Assembly (NCBI GenBank): GCA_017745115.1
Contig: JAGIAA010000014.1
Span: 1-57,144 of the forward strand
Length of the DNA: 57,144 nt
Direction of reading: 5' to 3'
Origin: Sphingobium sp.
GTDB lineage: Bacteria; Pseudomonadota; Alphaproteobacteria; Sphingomonadales; Sphingomonadaceae
This document shows positions 15,678-24,209 of this stretch, in pieces (the stretch's first letter is position 1; each line of letters starts with the position of its first letter). Below the pieces are notes generated by a model. That model was not told the origin of the DNA. It did not search any database and worked only from the letters and a program-made list of their open reading frames with translations. Position numbers and translations under genes: made by a program.

Positions 15678-16790
15678 ATGAAGTGCGACTACATCATCCT
15701 GCCCGGCTCCGAGCCCGACGCGCAGCCTCACTGGATTCGCGTCGTTGACGGGTACATCGTTCAGCGTGGCAAAGGCGAGCGCTGGCGCCATCCTGCTGAA
15801 GAGGAAGAAGGCCCGATCGATGGCCGGGCACTGCTGGTGCTGCCGCCGCATGCCACCACGCTGCACTGGATTGCCTGCCCGGACATGACGGTGAAGCAGG
15901 GCGCGCAGGCGGCACGCGTGATGGCGCTCGAATCCAGTGTGAACACCGGCGCTGGGCTTCATGCGGCTGTGATGCCGGCCGCGACGCCAGAGGGGTCGCA
16001 CATCGTTGCTGTGACGAGCGAAAGCGCCATGGCGCACTGGGTCGACTGGTGTGCCGAACGCGGCATGCCCAATGCGATATTCGTGCCGGCGGCGCTCATG
16101 CTGCCGCCGCCCGACAAGGGATTCATGCGCGGGCAGGTTGGCCCAAGCGAAGTGGCGCGTGGCGTCGACAGTGCTTTTGATGCCGACGAGCCAGTTGCAG
16201 CGCTGATCATGGGGCGCGAACCGGTCACGGACATGAGCGAGCCGGGCATCGATGACGTTCTGCGTGAATCGATCGATAATCCTCCGCTCAACCTGCGCAG
16301 CGGTCTCTTTGCGACACGCCCGCCGCGTCTGTTCAACGCCGAACGCATTCGCCGCATTGCATTGCTGATTGGCTTCATCTTTCTGGCTGTGCTGCTGGTC
16401 TCGCTCGTCCGCATCATCCGTCTGAACCTCGAAGCCTCCAGCCTCGACGCAAAGACGGTCGAGGCCGCGACTACAGTCGTTCCGGCCGTGACCGATGCAG
16501 CCGATGCCGAGCTCAAGGTCAATGCGCGCTATGCCGCGCGCGGTGGCAGCGGCGGGTTCACCGGCGCCATGGCGGGACTTATGAGCGCCATGCGCGGAAC
16601 GCCGGCGGTCGGCCTCGTCAGCGTCAATCAGAGCGCTGACGGTGCGCTGCGCGTCCAGTTGTCCGCGGCGCGGTCGGAAGACATCAACGTCGTGCTGCTT
16701 GCCTTGCAAGATGCCGGCTGGCGGATCAGCGCCGACGCCGTGCAGTCCCAGGCCGGCAAGGTGATCGCGAATATCCAGGTGGTGCGCTGA
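15678..16790 (+). CDS. gspL: type II secretion platform protein GspL
   Basis: 370 residues. A cytoplasmic actin-like N-domain (residues 1-215) that binds GspE is followed by one membrane segment (about 230-252, LIGFIFLAVLLVSLVRII) and a periplasmic ferredoxin-like C-domain. It bridges ATPase and platform. Starts three bases after the gspK stop and overlaps gspM by one base. Confidence 0.86.
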   Translation: MKCDYIILPGSEPDAQPHWIRVVDGYIVQRGKGERWRHPAEEEEGPIDGRALLVLPPHATTLHWIACPDMTVKQGAQAARVMALESSVNTGAGLHAAVMPAATPEGSHIVAVTSESAMAHWVDWCAERGMPNAIFVPAALMLPPPDKGFMRGQVGPSEVARGVDSAFDADEPVAALIMGREPVTDMSEPGIDDVLRESIDNPPLNLRSGLFATRPPRLFNAERIRRIALLIGFIFLAVLLVSLVRIIRLNLEASSLDAKTVEAATTVVPAVTDAADAELKVNARYAARGGSGGFTGAMAGLMSAMRGTPAVGLVSVNQSADGALRVQLSAARSEDINVVLLALQDAGWRISADAVQSQAGKVIANIQVVR

Positions 16791-17269
16791 TGATCGAGAG
16801 CTTCAAGAGCTGGTGGAGTGGCCACAGCGTCGCCGAACGGTCACTGATCGCTGTTCTCGGGCTTGCCATGGCCATCGTCTTTCTCTGGCTCGCCGTGTGG
16901 CGGCCGGTAACCGATGGCCTTGAGGCTGGATGGGCGCGCCAGGGCGCGGCGCTGGACCGCTATGGTTCAGTGCGCGCCAAGGTGGCGATATTGAAGGCGG
17001 CGCCGCCGCGGCCGCTCGCCGACCGCGGCGCCATTGAGCAGCTTGTCAGCCAGACCGCGGGCGAGGCCGGCTTCACGCTGGACCGCGTCGGCGGGCAGGG
17101 CGCGGGGCGCATGTCAATCAGCATCGCGTCTGCCAAGACCGGGCCATTGCTCAGTTGGCTGTCCCGGATCGAAGCGAGCGGCATCGCCATCCAGAGCATC
17201 AGCATCGTACCGGGCCAGACCCCTGGTACCGTGGCGGTGCAGGCGGTGTTCCAGGATCTCGCACCATGA
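16790..17269 (+). CDS. gspM: type II secretion platform protein GspM
   Basis: 159 residues. One membrane segment (about 18-38, SLIAVLGLAMAIVFLWLAV) and a periplasmic domain with the GspM-like ending SIVPGQTPGTVAVQAVF. It partners GspL. The ATG at 16790 overlaps the gspL stop; its own stop overlaps gspN. Confidence 0.86.
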   Translation: MIESFKSWWSGHSVAERSLIAVLGLAMAIVFLWLAVWRPVTDGLEAGWARQGAALDRYGSVRAKVAILKAAPPRPLADRGAIEQLVSQTAGEAGFTLDRVGGQGAGRMSISIASAKTGPLLSWLSRIEASGIAIQSISIVPGQTPGTVAVQAVFQDLAP

Positions 17270-17985
17270 GCTTTTTGCGTTCTCGCCGCGCGCGAATCTG
17301 GACCGCCGTCGCCATCATCGTCGCGCTGGTCGCGACCTTCCCGCTGTCGCTCGCCTTCAGCCTCCTCGGGCTCAAGGACATGGGCGTGACGGCGCGGTCG
17401 CTGCGCGGGCCGGTCTGGTGGGGCGGTGCGGAAGAGCTGAGCATCGCCGGTGTCCGTCTCGGCACGGTCAATGTTTTTCTCGATCCTTTCCACCTGCTCA
17501 TTGGGCAGGCGCAGGTCGAGCTCATTCGTGTCAATGGCCGCCCAGACGATCTTCTCGGCGCGGTGGTCGTGGGGCCGGGCGTGCGTGGCGTCGAGCGCGT
17601 CACCGGCAGCGTGCCGCTCGGCAACACCTTCGCTGCACTGTCTGTCGGCAGAGCGACTTTCGATAAGTTTTCAGTCCGTTTCGGCAGCGGTCGCTGCGTC
17701 GAAGCAGAAGGCCGGGTGCGCGCGAGCGTCATGGCGACGTTTACCGGCCTCGATCTCGCCAATGGCCTCAGCGGCGAGGCGCGTTGCGACGGCGAGACGC
17801 TGCTGCTCCCGCTGGCCAGCCAGTCGGGACAAGAGCGGATCGATTTGCGCGTTCGCGGTAATGGCGCTTACGAGGCTTCGATGCGAATTCGTACGAATGA
17901 CCCGGTCCTGGCCGGAGCGCTCGCGGGCAGCGGCTTCCAGGCTGTGAACGGCGAGCAGGTGTTGCGAATTTCCGGGACATTGTGA
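17266..17985 (+). CDS. gspN: type II secretion protein GspN
   Basis: 239 residues from the ATG at 17266 (ATGA overlap with gspM). N-terminal membrane segment (about 10-32), then a periplasmic domain with the GspN patterns SLRGPVWWGGAEEL and GEARCDGETLLLPL. GspN is found only in some T2SS operons and its role is unclear. Confidence 0.84.
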   Translation: MSFLRSRRARIWTAVAIIVALVATFPLSLAFSLLGLKDMGVTARSLRGPVWWGGAEELSIAGVRLGTVNVFLDPFHLLIGQAQVELIRVNGRPDDLLGAVVVGPGVRGVERVTGSVPLGNTFAALSVGRATFDKFSVRFGSGRCVEAEGRVRASVMATFTGLDLANGLSGEARCDGETLLLPLASQSGQERIDLRVRGNGAYEASMRIRTNDPVLAGALAGSGFQAVNGEQVLRISGTL

Positions 17986-18734
17986 GCCCGCTTCTCGGCC
18001 TTCTTATTGGCGCCGGCCTTGGCGCAATCATCGGCAGTTTTCTCGCGACCATCGTCTCGCGCTGGCCGCGTGGTCAATCCGTCATCACGGGTCGATCGCG
18101 TTGCGATGGCTGTGATCGCCCTCTCAATGCGCTCGATCTGGTGCCGCTCGCCGGGTGGCTCGTTGCGCGCGGGAAATGCCGGACATGCGGGGCGCGGATC
18201 GACTGGGTTCATCCGCTGATGGAACTGGGCTGTGCGTTGATCGGTGGATTCTGCGCTTGGGCATTTGATCCGCTGGCCGCTTTGTTTTTTGCCGTTGGGG
18301 GTTGGTTGCTGCTCACCTTGGCGGTGCTCGACGCGCGTCACATGTGGCTGCCCGACGCTTTGACGCTGCCGCTGGCGGCGCTGGGACTGACCTTAGGCGA
18401 TTGGATTCTGCCAGCACCTTTTCTGGATCGCGTCATCGGCGCGGCGGCCGGCGCTGTCCTGTTCGCGCTGCTGGCATTCGCTTACAGGCGGCTGCGTGGG
18501 CGTGACGGACTCGGCCTTGGCGACGCCAAACTGCTCGGGGCGATCGGTGCATGGATGGGCTGGCAGGCATTGCCCTTCGTGTTGCTGATCGCTAGCGCGG
18601 CGGCCCTCCTGTGGGTACTGGTACTGCGCGCGAGCGGCAAGCAGGTGCATGCGCTGACCCGCATCCCGCTCGGGACGTTTCTCTGCCTCTCAGTCGTTCC
18701 GGCTTGGGTGACCTTGACTGCACTTTTCGCTTAA
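17982..18734 (+). CDS. gspO: prepilin peptidase GspO/PilD
   Basis: 250 residues, polytopic. It cuts and N-methylates the GspG-K prepilins. The two-CxxC zinc site is Cys41/44/66/69; catalytic Asp residues are Asp117 (VLDARH) and Asp181 (GLGLGD). The start is a GTG at 17982 overlapping the gspN stop (GTGA). Its stop shares the bases TTAA with the stop of the convergent amn gene. It is the only prepilin peptidase in view and should process all the pseudopilins encoded upstream. Confidence 0.95.
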   Translation: MSPLLGLLIGAGLGAIIGSFLATIVSRWPRGQSVITGRSRCDGCDRPLNALDLVPLAGWLVARGKCRTCGARIDWVHPLMELGCALIGGFCAWAFDPLAALFFAVGGWLLLTLAVLDARHMWLPDALTLPLAALGLTLGDWILPAPFLDRVIGAAAGAVLFALLAFAYRRLRGRDGLGLGDAKLLGAIGAWMGWQALPFVLLIASAAALLWVLVLRASGKQVHALTRIPLGTFLCLSVVPAWVTLTALFA

Positions 18735-20173
18735 CGAAAAGGCGGCTCGTTGAAGGCGCGGAGCTTGCGGCTATGCAGCCTCTGGCCCTGGGCGCGCAGC
18801 CGTTCGCAGGTCTCGAGCCCGATGGCGAGATGACCGGCAATGGCCTCCTCGTAGAAACGATTCGCTTGCCCCGGGAGCTTGAGCTCGCCATGTATCGGCT
18901 TGTCCGAGACGCACAGCAGCGTTCCATAGGGCACGCGGAAGCGATAGCCCTGGCCTGCGATGGTCGCACTTTCCATGTCGATACCGACGGCGCGCGATAG
19001 CGAGAAGCGCAGCGCCGAGTGCGAATAGCGCAGCTCCCAGTTGCGGTCGTCGGTCGTGACCACAGTGCCGGTGCGGAGGCGCTCGCGAATGTCTCCTCCC
19101 AACACATGCTCGGCGGCTTCGGCCATCGCGACCTGCACTTCGGCGATGGCGGGCACCGGGATTTCCGGTGGCAGCATCGCATCGAGAATATGATCGTCGC
19201 GGAGATAGGCGTGGGCGAGCACATAGTCGCCGATGCGCTGGCTGGGGCGCAGACCGCCGCAGTGACCGATCATCAGCCACGCTTCCGGACGCACCACGGC
19301 GAGATGGTCGCAGATCGTCTTGGCGTTGGACGGGCCGACGCCGATGTTGACCAGCGTGATGCCGCTGCGATTGGGCGCGATCATGTGATAGGCCGGCATC
19401 TGATGCTTGCGCCATGCGCTGTCGGCGATCATGCCTTCCGGATCTGCCGTTTCAGCGGTCACATGGACGCCTCCGCAGCCCGACAAGGCCGTGAAGCGTG
19501 TGTCCGGACGCTTCAACTCCTGGCAGCCCCAGCGCACGAATTCGTCGACATAGCGGTGATAGTTGGTGAACAGCACGAAGCGCTGCACATGTTCGGGCGG
19601 CGTCCCCGTGTAATGGCGCAGGCGGGCGAGGCTGAAGTCGGTGCGCAGCGCATCGAACAATGCCAACGGGCGCTCGCCGTCCGGACCTGGCAGGAATAGT
19701 CCGTCCGCGATTTCGTCGCCGATTTCCGCAAGCTCGGTCGCCGGAAAATAGCGCGCCAGTTCGGTGGGTGGCGTCGCGCCGAGCGTACCGGCCGGCAGCG
19801 TGTCGAGCACGTAAGGGAAGGGAATCTGCTGGTCGCTGCGGCCGACCGTCACATCGACCCCATAGTCTTCGATCAGAAGATCGATCTGGCCCGAGAGATA
19901 GCCGGCAAACATGGAAGGCCGCGTAATCGTGGTCGAATAACGGCCGGGGCGCGTGAGACGTCCATAAGAGCGCCGGGTGCGCGGGTCATCGACGGGCGCG
20001 TGATAATCGATCGTGAGCTTGGGATAGCAGAAGCGCCGCTCGGCGGTGAACTCCGGTCCGGGCGCCTGGCCGGTTGCAGCATAGTCGGCCATGGCCGTGC
20101 TCAGCGAGGCGACGGCTTCGTCATAGATCGACTGGAGTTGCGCGATGATCTCGGCGCCTGTCGGCTGGCCCAT
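18731..20173 (-). CDS. amn: AMP nucleosidase
   Basis: 480 residues, the usual Amn length. It hydrolyses AMP to adenine and ribose 5-phosphate in the cytoplasm. An N-terminal Amn-specific domain (about 1-170) contains FCYPKLTIDYH and GRYSTTITRP. The C-terminal nucleoside-phosphorylase fold (about 230-470) contains NIGVGPSNAKTICDHLAVVRPEAWLMIGHCGG and VGIDMESATIAGQGYRFRVPYGTLLCVSDKP. It converges on gspO with overlapping stops. AMP breakdown would release phosphate, but no PhoB-like box was seen before it. Confidence 0.95.
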   Translation of the reverse strand: MGQPTGAEIIAQLQSIYDEAVASLSTAMADYAATGQAPGPEFTAERRFCYPKLTIDYHAPVDDPRTRRSYGRLTRPGRYSTTITRPSMFAGYLSGQIDLLIEDYGVDVTVGRSDQQIPFPYVLDTLPAGTLGATPPTELARYFPATELAEIGDEIADGLFLPGPDGERPLALFDALRTDFSLARLRHYTGTPPEHVQRFVLFTNYHRYVDEFVRWGCQELKRPDTRFTALSGCGGVHVTAETADPEGMIADSAWRKHQMPAYHMIAPNRSGITLVNIGVGPSNAKTICDHLAVVRPEAWLMIGHCGGLRPSQRIGDYVLAHAYLRDDHILDAMLPPEIPVPAIAEVQVAMAEAAEHVLGGDIRERLRTGTVVTTDDRNWELRYSHSALRFSLSRAVGIDMESATIAGQGYRFRVPYGTLLCVSDKPIHGELKLPGQANRFYEEAIAGHLAIGLETCERLRAQGQRLHSRKLRAFNEPPFR

Positions 20174-20221
20174 ATCGGCTTCTTTCTAGCAAGGTGAGTC
20201 AAGTCTGCCGCTACTGTGCGC

Positions 20222-20245
20222 AAAAAAGGGGGCGACGTCGCCCCC
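20222..20245 (-). terminator. rho-independent terminator for the peroxiredoxin gene
   Basis: On the minus strand GGGGGCGA, a two-base loop and TCGCCCCC form a perfect 8-bp stem followed by six T. Confidence 0.85.
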
Positions 20246-20272
20246 TCTTCGCAACTTATTTTGGGGCGAGGC

Positions 20273-20755
20273 TCAGAGATGTTCGAGCATGTAGTCGGCC
20301 GAGGAGACGCGGAACTCACCGGGCGCCTCGACATTCAGCTGCTCGACGACGCCGTCATTGACCACCATCGAGAAGCGCTGCCCGCGGGTGCCGAGGCCGA
20401 ACTTGCTGCCGTCCATGGTGAGGCCGATCGCATTGGCGAAGGTGCCATTGCCGTCGGCCAGCATCGTGACCGTGCCGTCGGCGCCGCCCGCCTTGCTCCA
20501 GGCACCCATGACGAAGGGATCGTTGACCGCGGTGCAGGCGATCACGTCGATGCCCTTGGCCTTGAGCGCATCCGCCTTTTCGATGAAGCCGGGCAAGTGC
20601 TTGGCGGAGCAGGTCGGTGTGAAGGCGCCGGGGACGGAAAAGAGCGCGACCTTCTTGCCGGCGAAGAACTCTTCGCTCTGGACCTGTTCTGGGCCGCTCT
20701 CGGTCATCGTGACGAAGGTCGTGGCAGGCAGCTTGTCGCCAGTGCTGATGGTCAT
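20273..20755 (-). CDS. peroxiredoxin, Prx5/glutaredoxin-linked type
   Basis: 160 residues. It reduces H2O2 and organic peroxides. The peroxidatic Cys49 lies in VPGAFTPTCSAKHLPGF, the Prx5-family signature. No other Cys sits in the usual intramolecular resolving position; Cys75 in the DVIACTAVND region is present. The ATG at 20755 is preceded by CAGGAG on the minus strand; upstream in-frame sequence is not family-like. Monocistronic with its own terminator. Confidence 0.93.
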   Translation of the reverse strand: MTISTGDKLPATTFVTMTESGPEQVQSEEFFAGKKVALFSVPGAFTPTCSAKHLPGFIEKADALKAKGIDVIACTAVNDPFVMGAWSKAGGADGTVTMLADGNGTFANAIGLTMDGSKFGLGTRGQRFSMVVNDGVVEQLNVEAPGEFRVSSADYMLEHL

Positions 20756-20925
20756 CGCGGTCTCCTGAAACTGATGGTGTCGGTCCGTCCGGTGTCGCCC
20801 GGGTGCCGCTGCGAAGTCGGCTTTGGCGGCAGCTCTGTCAAGGGGTCGGCGCGCCTTTTGACCGCCTTGCCTGCGCGGTTCGGGATTGCCATTGCCCACC
20901 GCCGCCGCCGTGATAGCTTCGCGCA

Positions 20926-21495
20926 ATGACCGTGCCGAATGCGCCTGAGTCGCTGGCCGGCAGGCTCCTGCTCGCCATGCCGGACATGCCCGATCCTCGC
21001 TTTGCCCGCGCGGTCATCGCGATCTGCATCCATGACCATGGCGGCGCGCTCGGCATTGCGCTGGGCGAAGTGGTCGAAGGGCTGGGTTTGCACGAGTTGC
21101 TCGAATCCTTCGACATCGAGCCCAGCGCCGTCGGTGACGATCCGGTGCTGGCCGGAGGGCCGATGGAGCCGCGGCGAGGCTTCGTGCTCCACGGCACCGA
21201 CTGGCTGACCGAGGACAGTGTGGTCATCGCCGAGGACCTGGCGCTGACCGGCTCGCTCGAGGTCTTGCGCGCGATCGGATCGGGGCAGGGGCCGGCGCGC
21301 TATCTGGTCGCGCTCGGTTATGCCGGCTGGGGCAGCGGGCAGCTCGAAGCCGAGCTGACGCGGCCCGGCTGGTTCCTTTCTGCACTCAATCCCCGCCGCC
21401 TCTTCGAAGCGGCTCCCGAGCGACGCTGGGCGGCTGCGTTCGCCAGCGACGGCATCGATCCGGCGATGCTGGCGATAAGCAGCGGAGAAGCCTGA
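20926..21495 (+). CDS. YqgE/AlgH family protein (UPF0301)
   Basis: 189 residues. Conserved features: LLLAMPDMPDPRFARAVIAICIHD near the N-terminus, GGP in the middle (VLAGGPMEP), and GYAGWGSGQLEAEL near residue 130. Family function is not established; it is cytoplasmic and widespread in proteobacteria. It diverges from the peroxiredoxin gene. Confidence 0.93.
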   Translation: MTVPNAPESLAGRLLLAMPDMPDPRFARAVIAICIHDHGGALGIALGEVVEGLGLHELLESFDIEPSAVGDDPVLAGGPMEPRRGFVLHGTDWLTEDSVVIAEDLALTGSLEVLRAIGSGQGPARYLVALGYAGWGSGQLEAELTRPGWFLSALNPRRLFEAAPERRWAAAFASDGIDPAMLAISSGEA

Positions 21496-21633
21496 ATTTT
21501 CGAGGAAAATTGGTGGCTTAATACACATAACTATATTGGTCTGAAATCTCGCGTTAACCCTGTTTGGCAAGCTCTCGTCAAGCGCCCTCCCGCATCCTCG
21601 AAGCGGGTGTGTAAATGATCGGGAGCTTTCCAA

Positions 21634-22122
21634 ATGAAGGGCATCAAGAGAATGATTCTGGCTGCGACCGCGGCCACGATGGCCGGTGCGCCGGCGGCGG
21701 CCGCGTGCTGGTCTGACAGTGTCGTCGAGGCCGCCTATGTGCGCGATTTCGATACGACATTGATGGTGGCGACGCTGCGTTGCCGCACGCAGGACACGCA
21801 GATGGGCGCGAGCTACAACAAGTTCGTTCGCGAGAAGCGCGCGGTCCTGGTGGCGGCCAATGACGAACTGCGGGCACAATTCTCGGCCGGGCGCGGCGCC
21901 AAGGCCGGCATGGACGCATTCGACCGCTTTTCGACCTCGCTGGCGAACAGCCACGGCGCGGGCGAGACCGGCGTAAGCTGCTCCGAATACAGGGCGCTGG
22001 TCGAAGCGGCGGCGTCGGCACCGGTGAACCGGTCTGCGCTGCTCCAGTTGGCGGGCAAGGCCGGGGTCAATCCCGCCCTGCCGCAAGAGGCATGCACGCG
22101 GCGGGTCGCTTTCGCACGATAA
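21634..22122 (+). CDS. exported Cys-containing protein of unknown function
   Basis: 162 residues. Signal peptide 1-23 (GIKRMILAATAATMAGAPAAAA). The mature part is mostly helical with four Cys (in ACWSD, LRCRT, VSCSEY and EACTRR), which would allow two disulfides in the periplasm. No known domain recognised. GGGAGC precedes the ATG at 21634 by about 8 bases. The 138-bp gap before it is relatively AT-rich and probably carries its promoter. Confidence 0.75.
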   Translation: MKGIKRMILAATAATMAGAPAAAACWSDSVVEAAYVRDFDTTLMVATLRCRTQDTQMGASYNKFVREKRAVLVAANDELRAQFSAGRGAKAGMDAFDRFSTSLANSHGAGETGVSCSEYRALVEAAASAPVNRSALLQLAGKAGVNPALPQEACTRRVAFAR

Positions 22123-22406
22123 ACGCGCTTCGCATTCGTCCTTTCCCGCGACGCGAAGGCACCGGGCCGTCTCCCCTGGCGGTCCGGTTGTCTTTTGGGC
22201 GGTACCAAAGGTTGCGAAGGTTGCGGGCATAGAAGCGCAAATCTCTTTCCGGATATGTGCCGCCCGCAGCGGGGACCTCTGGCCTTCCGAAAGAAACGTA
22301 ACCGGTCGCCGGCCGCCGAACGAATAAAACGGTCATGGAGACCACCGTGTCATGGCCGGCATCGTGTAGGACAGCGAAAAATCGATGCGCGCTCTTCTCG
22401 GGCACC

Positions 22407-22426
22407 ATATAAAGAAATCTTTATAT
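22407..22426. promoter_or_regulatory. perfect 20-bp palindrome upstream of ahcY, SahR-type operator candidate
   Basis: ATATAAAGA (22407-22415), AA, TCTTTATAT (22418-22426). ArsR-family SahR regulators control SAM-cycle genes such as ahcY from palindromes of this kind in proteobacteria; the match to a published consensus was not checked. The rest of the 404-bp gap (22123-22526) has a 6-bp hairpin (22443-22463) and CGCCCG-TT-CGGGCG (22473-22486) and no gene. Confidence 0.62.
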
Positions 22427-22526
22427 TTGCCATGCAGGGGCGGAGGCGATAAGGCACCGCCTCATCGACCGCCGCCCGTTCGGGCGCGCGGCCATCTGCT
22501 TTACCGCTAGCCAAGGAGTCGCATCG

Positions 22527-23927
22527 GTGGCCACCCTCGCTCAAGACTATATCGTCAAGGACATCACGCTCGCCGATTTCGGCCGCAAGGAAATCGAGAT
22601 CGCCGAGACCGAAATGCCGGGCCTCATGGCTCTGCGCGAGGAGTTCGGTTCGACCAAGCCGCTGCGCGGCGCCCGCATCACCGGCTCGCTGCATATGACG
22701 ATCCAGACCGCGGTCCTCATCGAGACGCTGGCCGCGCTGGGCGCCGAAATCCGTTGGGCGACCTGCAACATTTTCTCGACCCAGGACCATGCCGCTGCCG
22801 CCATCGCTGCGTCCGGCGTGCCCGTTTTCGCCATCAAGGGCGAGACGCTCGAGGAATATTGGGACTATGTGATCAGAATCTTCGACTGGGGCAGCGACAT
22901 CACCTGCAACATGATCCTCGACGACGGCGGCGACGCCACCATGTTCGCGCTCTGGGGCGCGCGCGTCGAGGCCGGCGAGCAGCTGTTCAAGCCTTCGAAC
23001 GAGGAAGAGGAAATCTTCGTCGCAACGCTCAACCGCTTCCTCAAGGAGCGGCCGGGCTATCTCACCAAGACCGTCCAGAACATCAAGGGTGTCTCTGAAG
23101 AGACCACCACCGGCGTCCATCGCCTCTATGAGCTCGCCAAGAAGGGCAAGCTTCCGTTCCCCGCGATCAACGTCAATGACTCGGTGACAAAGTCGAAGTT
23201 CGACAATCTCTACGGCTGCAAGGAATCGCTGGTCGACGCCATCCGCCGCGCGACCGACGTCATGCTTGCCGGCAAGGTCGCCTGCGTCGCCGGTTTCGGC
23301 GACGTCGGCAAGGGCTCGGCTGCCTCGCTCCGCAATGGTGGCGCCCGCGTGCTCGTGACCGAGATCGATCCGATCTGCGCGCTGCAGGCGGCGATGGAAG
23401 GCTATGAAGTCGTGACGATGGAAGAGGCCGCCACGCGTGCCGACATCTTCGTGACCGCGACGGGCAACGAGGACATCATCACGCTCGACCACATGCGCGC
23501 GATGAAGAACATGGCTATCGTCTGCAACATCGGCCACTTCGACAGCGAGATCCAGATTTCGGCGCTCAGCAACATGAAGTGGACCGAGATCAAGCCGCAA
23601 GTCGACGAGGTGCAGTTCCCCGACGGCAAGAAGATCATCATGCTTGCCAAGGGCCGCCTGGTGAACCTGGGCTGCGCCACCGGCCACCCGAGCTTCGTCA
23701 TGTCGTCGTCCTTTACCAACCAGGTGCTGGCGCAGATCGAACTCTTCTCGAAGAGCGAGAACTACAAGAACGAGGTCTATGTTCTGCCCAAGCATCTCGA
23801 CGAGAAGGTGGCCGCGCTCCACCTCGAGAAGCTGGGCGTCAAGCTCTCCAAGCTGAGCCCCAAGCAGGCCGCCTATATCGGCGTGAATGCCGAGGGCCCG
23901 TTCAAGCCGGATCACTACCGCTACTGA
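22527..23927 (+). CDS. ahcY: S-adenosylhomocysteine hydrolase
   Basis: 466 residues. It splits S-adenosylhomocysteine into adenosine and homocysteine and so keeps methylation running. NAD-binding GFGDVGKGS, the substrate segment [11 protein letters not shown], the long insertion [16 protein letters not shown] typical of bacterial/plant-type enzymes, and the C-terminal KPDHYRY. The GTG start at 22527 is set by AAGGAG at 22513-22518. Transcribed alone between a palindromic operator candidate and a terminator. Confidence 0.98.
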   Translation: MATLAQDYIVKDITLADFGRKEIEIAETEMPGLMALREEFGSTKPLRGARITGSLHMTIQTAVLIETLAALGAEIRWATCNIFSTQDHAAAAIAASGVPVFAIKGETLEEYWDYVIRIFDWGSDITCNMILDDGGDATMFALWGARVEAGEQLFKPSNEEEEIFVATLNRFLKERPGYLTKTVQNIKGVSEETTTGVHRLYELAKKGKLPFPAINVNDSVTKSKFDNLYGCKESLVDAIRRATDVMLAGKVACVAGFGDVGKGSAASLRNGGARVLVTEIDPICALQAAMEGYEVVTMEEAATRADIFVTATGNEDIITLDHMRAMKNMAIVCNIGHFDSEIQISALSNMKWTEIKPQVDEVQFPDGKKIIMLAKGRLVNLGCATGHPSFVMSSSFTNQVLAQIELFSKSENYKNEVYVLPKHLDEKVAALHLEKLGVKLSKLSPKQAAYIGVNAEGPFKPDHYRY

Positions 23928-23950
23928 CCCGGTCAACACTGAAAAAGACG

Positions 23951-23985
23951 AACGCCTCCGCCTGATCGGCGGGGGCGTTTTCTTT
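23951..23985 (+). terminator. rho-independent terminator of ahcY
   Basis: AACGCCTCCGCC (23951-23962), TGAT loop, GGCGGGGGCGTT (23968-23979, one G-U pair), then a T-rich run. Confidence 0.88.
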
Positions 23986-24107
23986 TGTGTACACGGGCAG
24001 CGGATACCGGCGGATATGGCCAGGTGTTGCGCCGTTGCCCCATGTTTTTCCTATTCGCATCTATGTTGGAACTGACGTCCCACTGATTTGTTGCCGCGCA
24101 ACAACAG

Positions 24108-24136
24108 TGTCAGTGCATTTCGTAACAAAACTGACA
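24108..24136. promoter_or_regulatory. inverted repeat upstream of the second TonB receptor
   Basis: TGTCAG (24108-24113) and CTGACA (24131-24136) are a perfect 6-bp inverted repeat with 17 bases between, about 75 bp before the receptor start. Possible operator; chance is not excluded. Otherwise 23986-24209 shows only a purine-rich ribosome binding site (GAAAGGAAAG) before 24210. Confidence 0.3.
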
Positions 24137-24209
24137 TGCTGCGCTTGCGAATTCATCCGCGCGGGCGGAAAACGTTCAATTCAAAGAGAACTTTGAAAGG
24201 AAAGCCCCC

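Noticed and set aside
22123..22526. SAH or SAM riboswitch upstream of ahcY
   Set aside because: The leader has short hairpins only; I could not find the conserved core of a known SAH or SAM riboswitch. A covariance-model search would decide.
24072..24089. CTGACGT and CTGATTT, 11 bp apart, as a PhoB box before the second receptor
   Set aside because: Only two poor half-sites (five and four of seven matches) and the next steps of the register do not fit.
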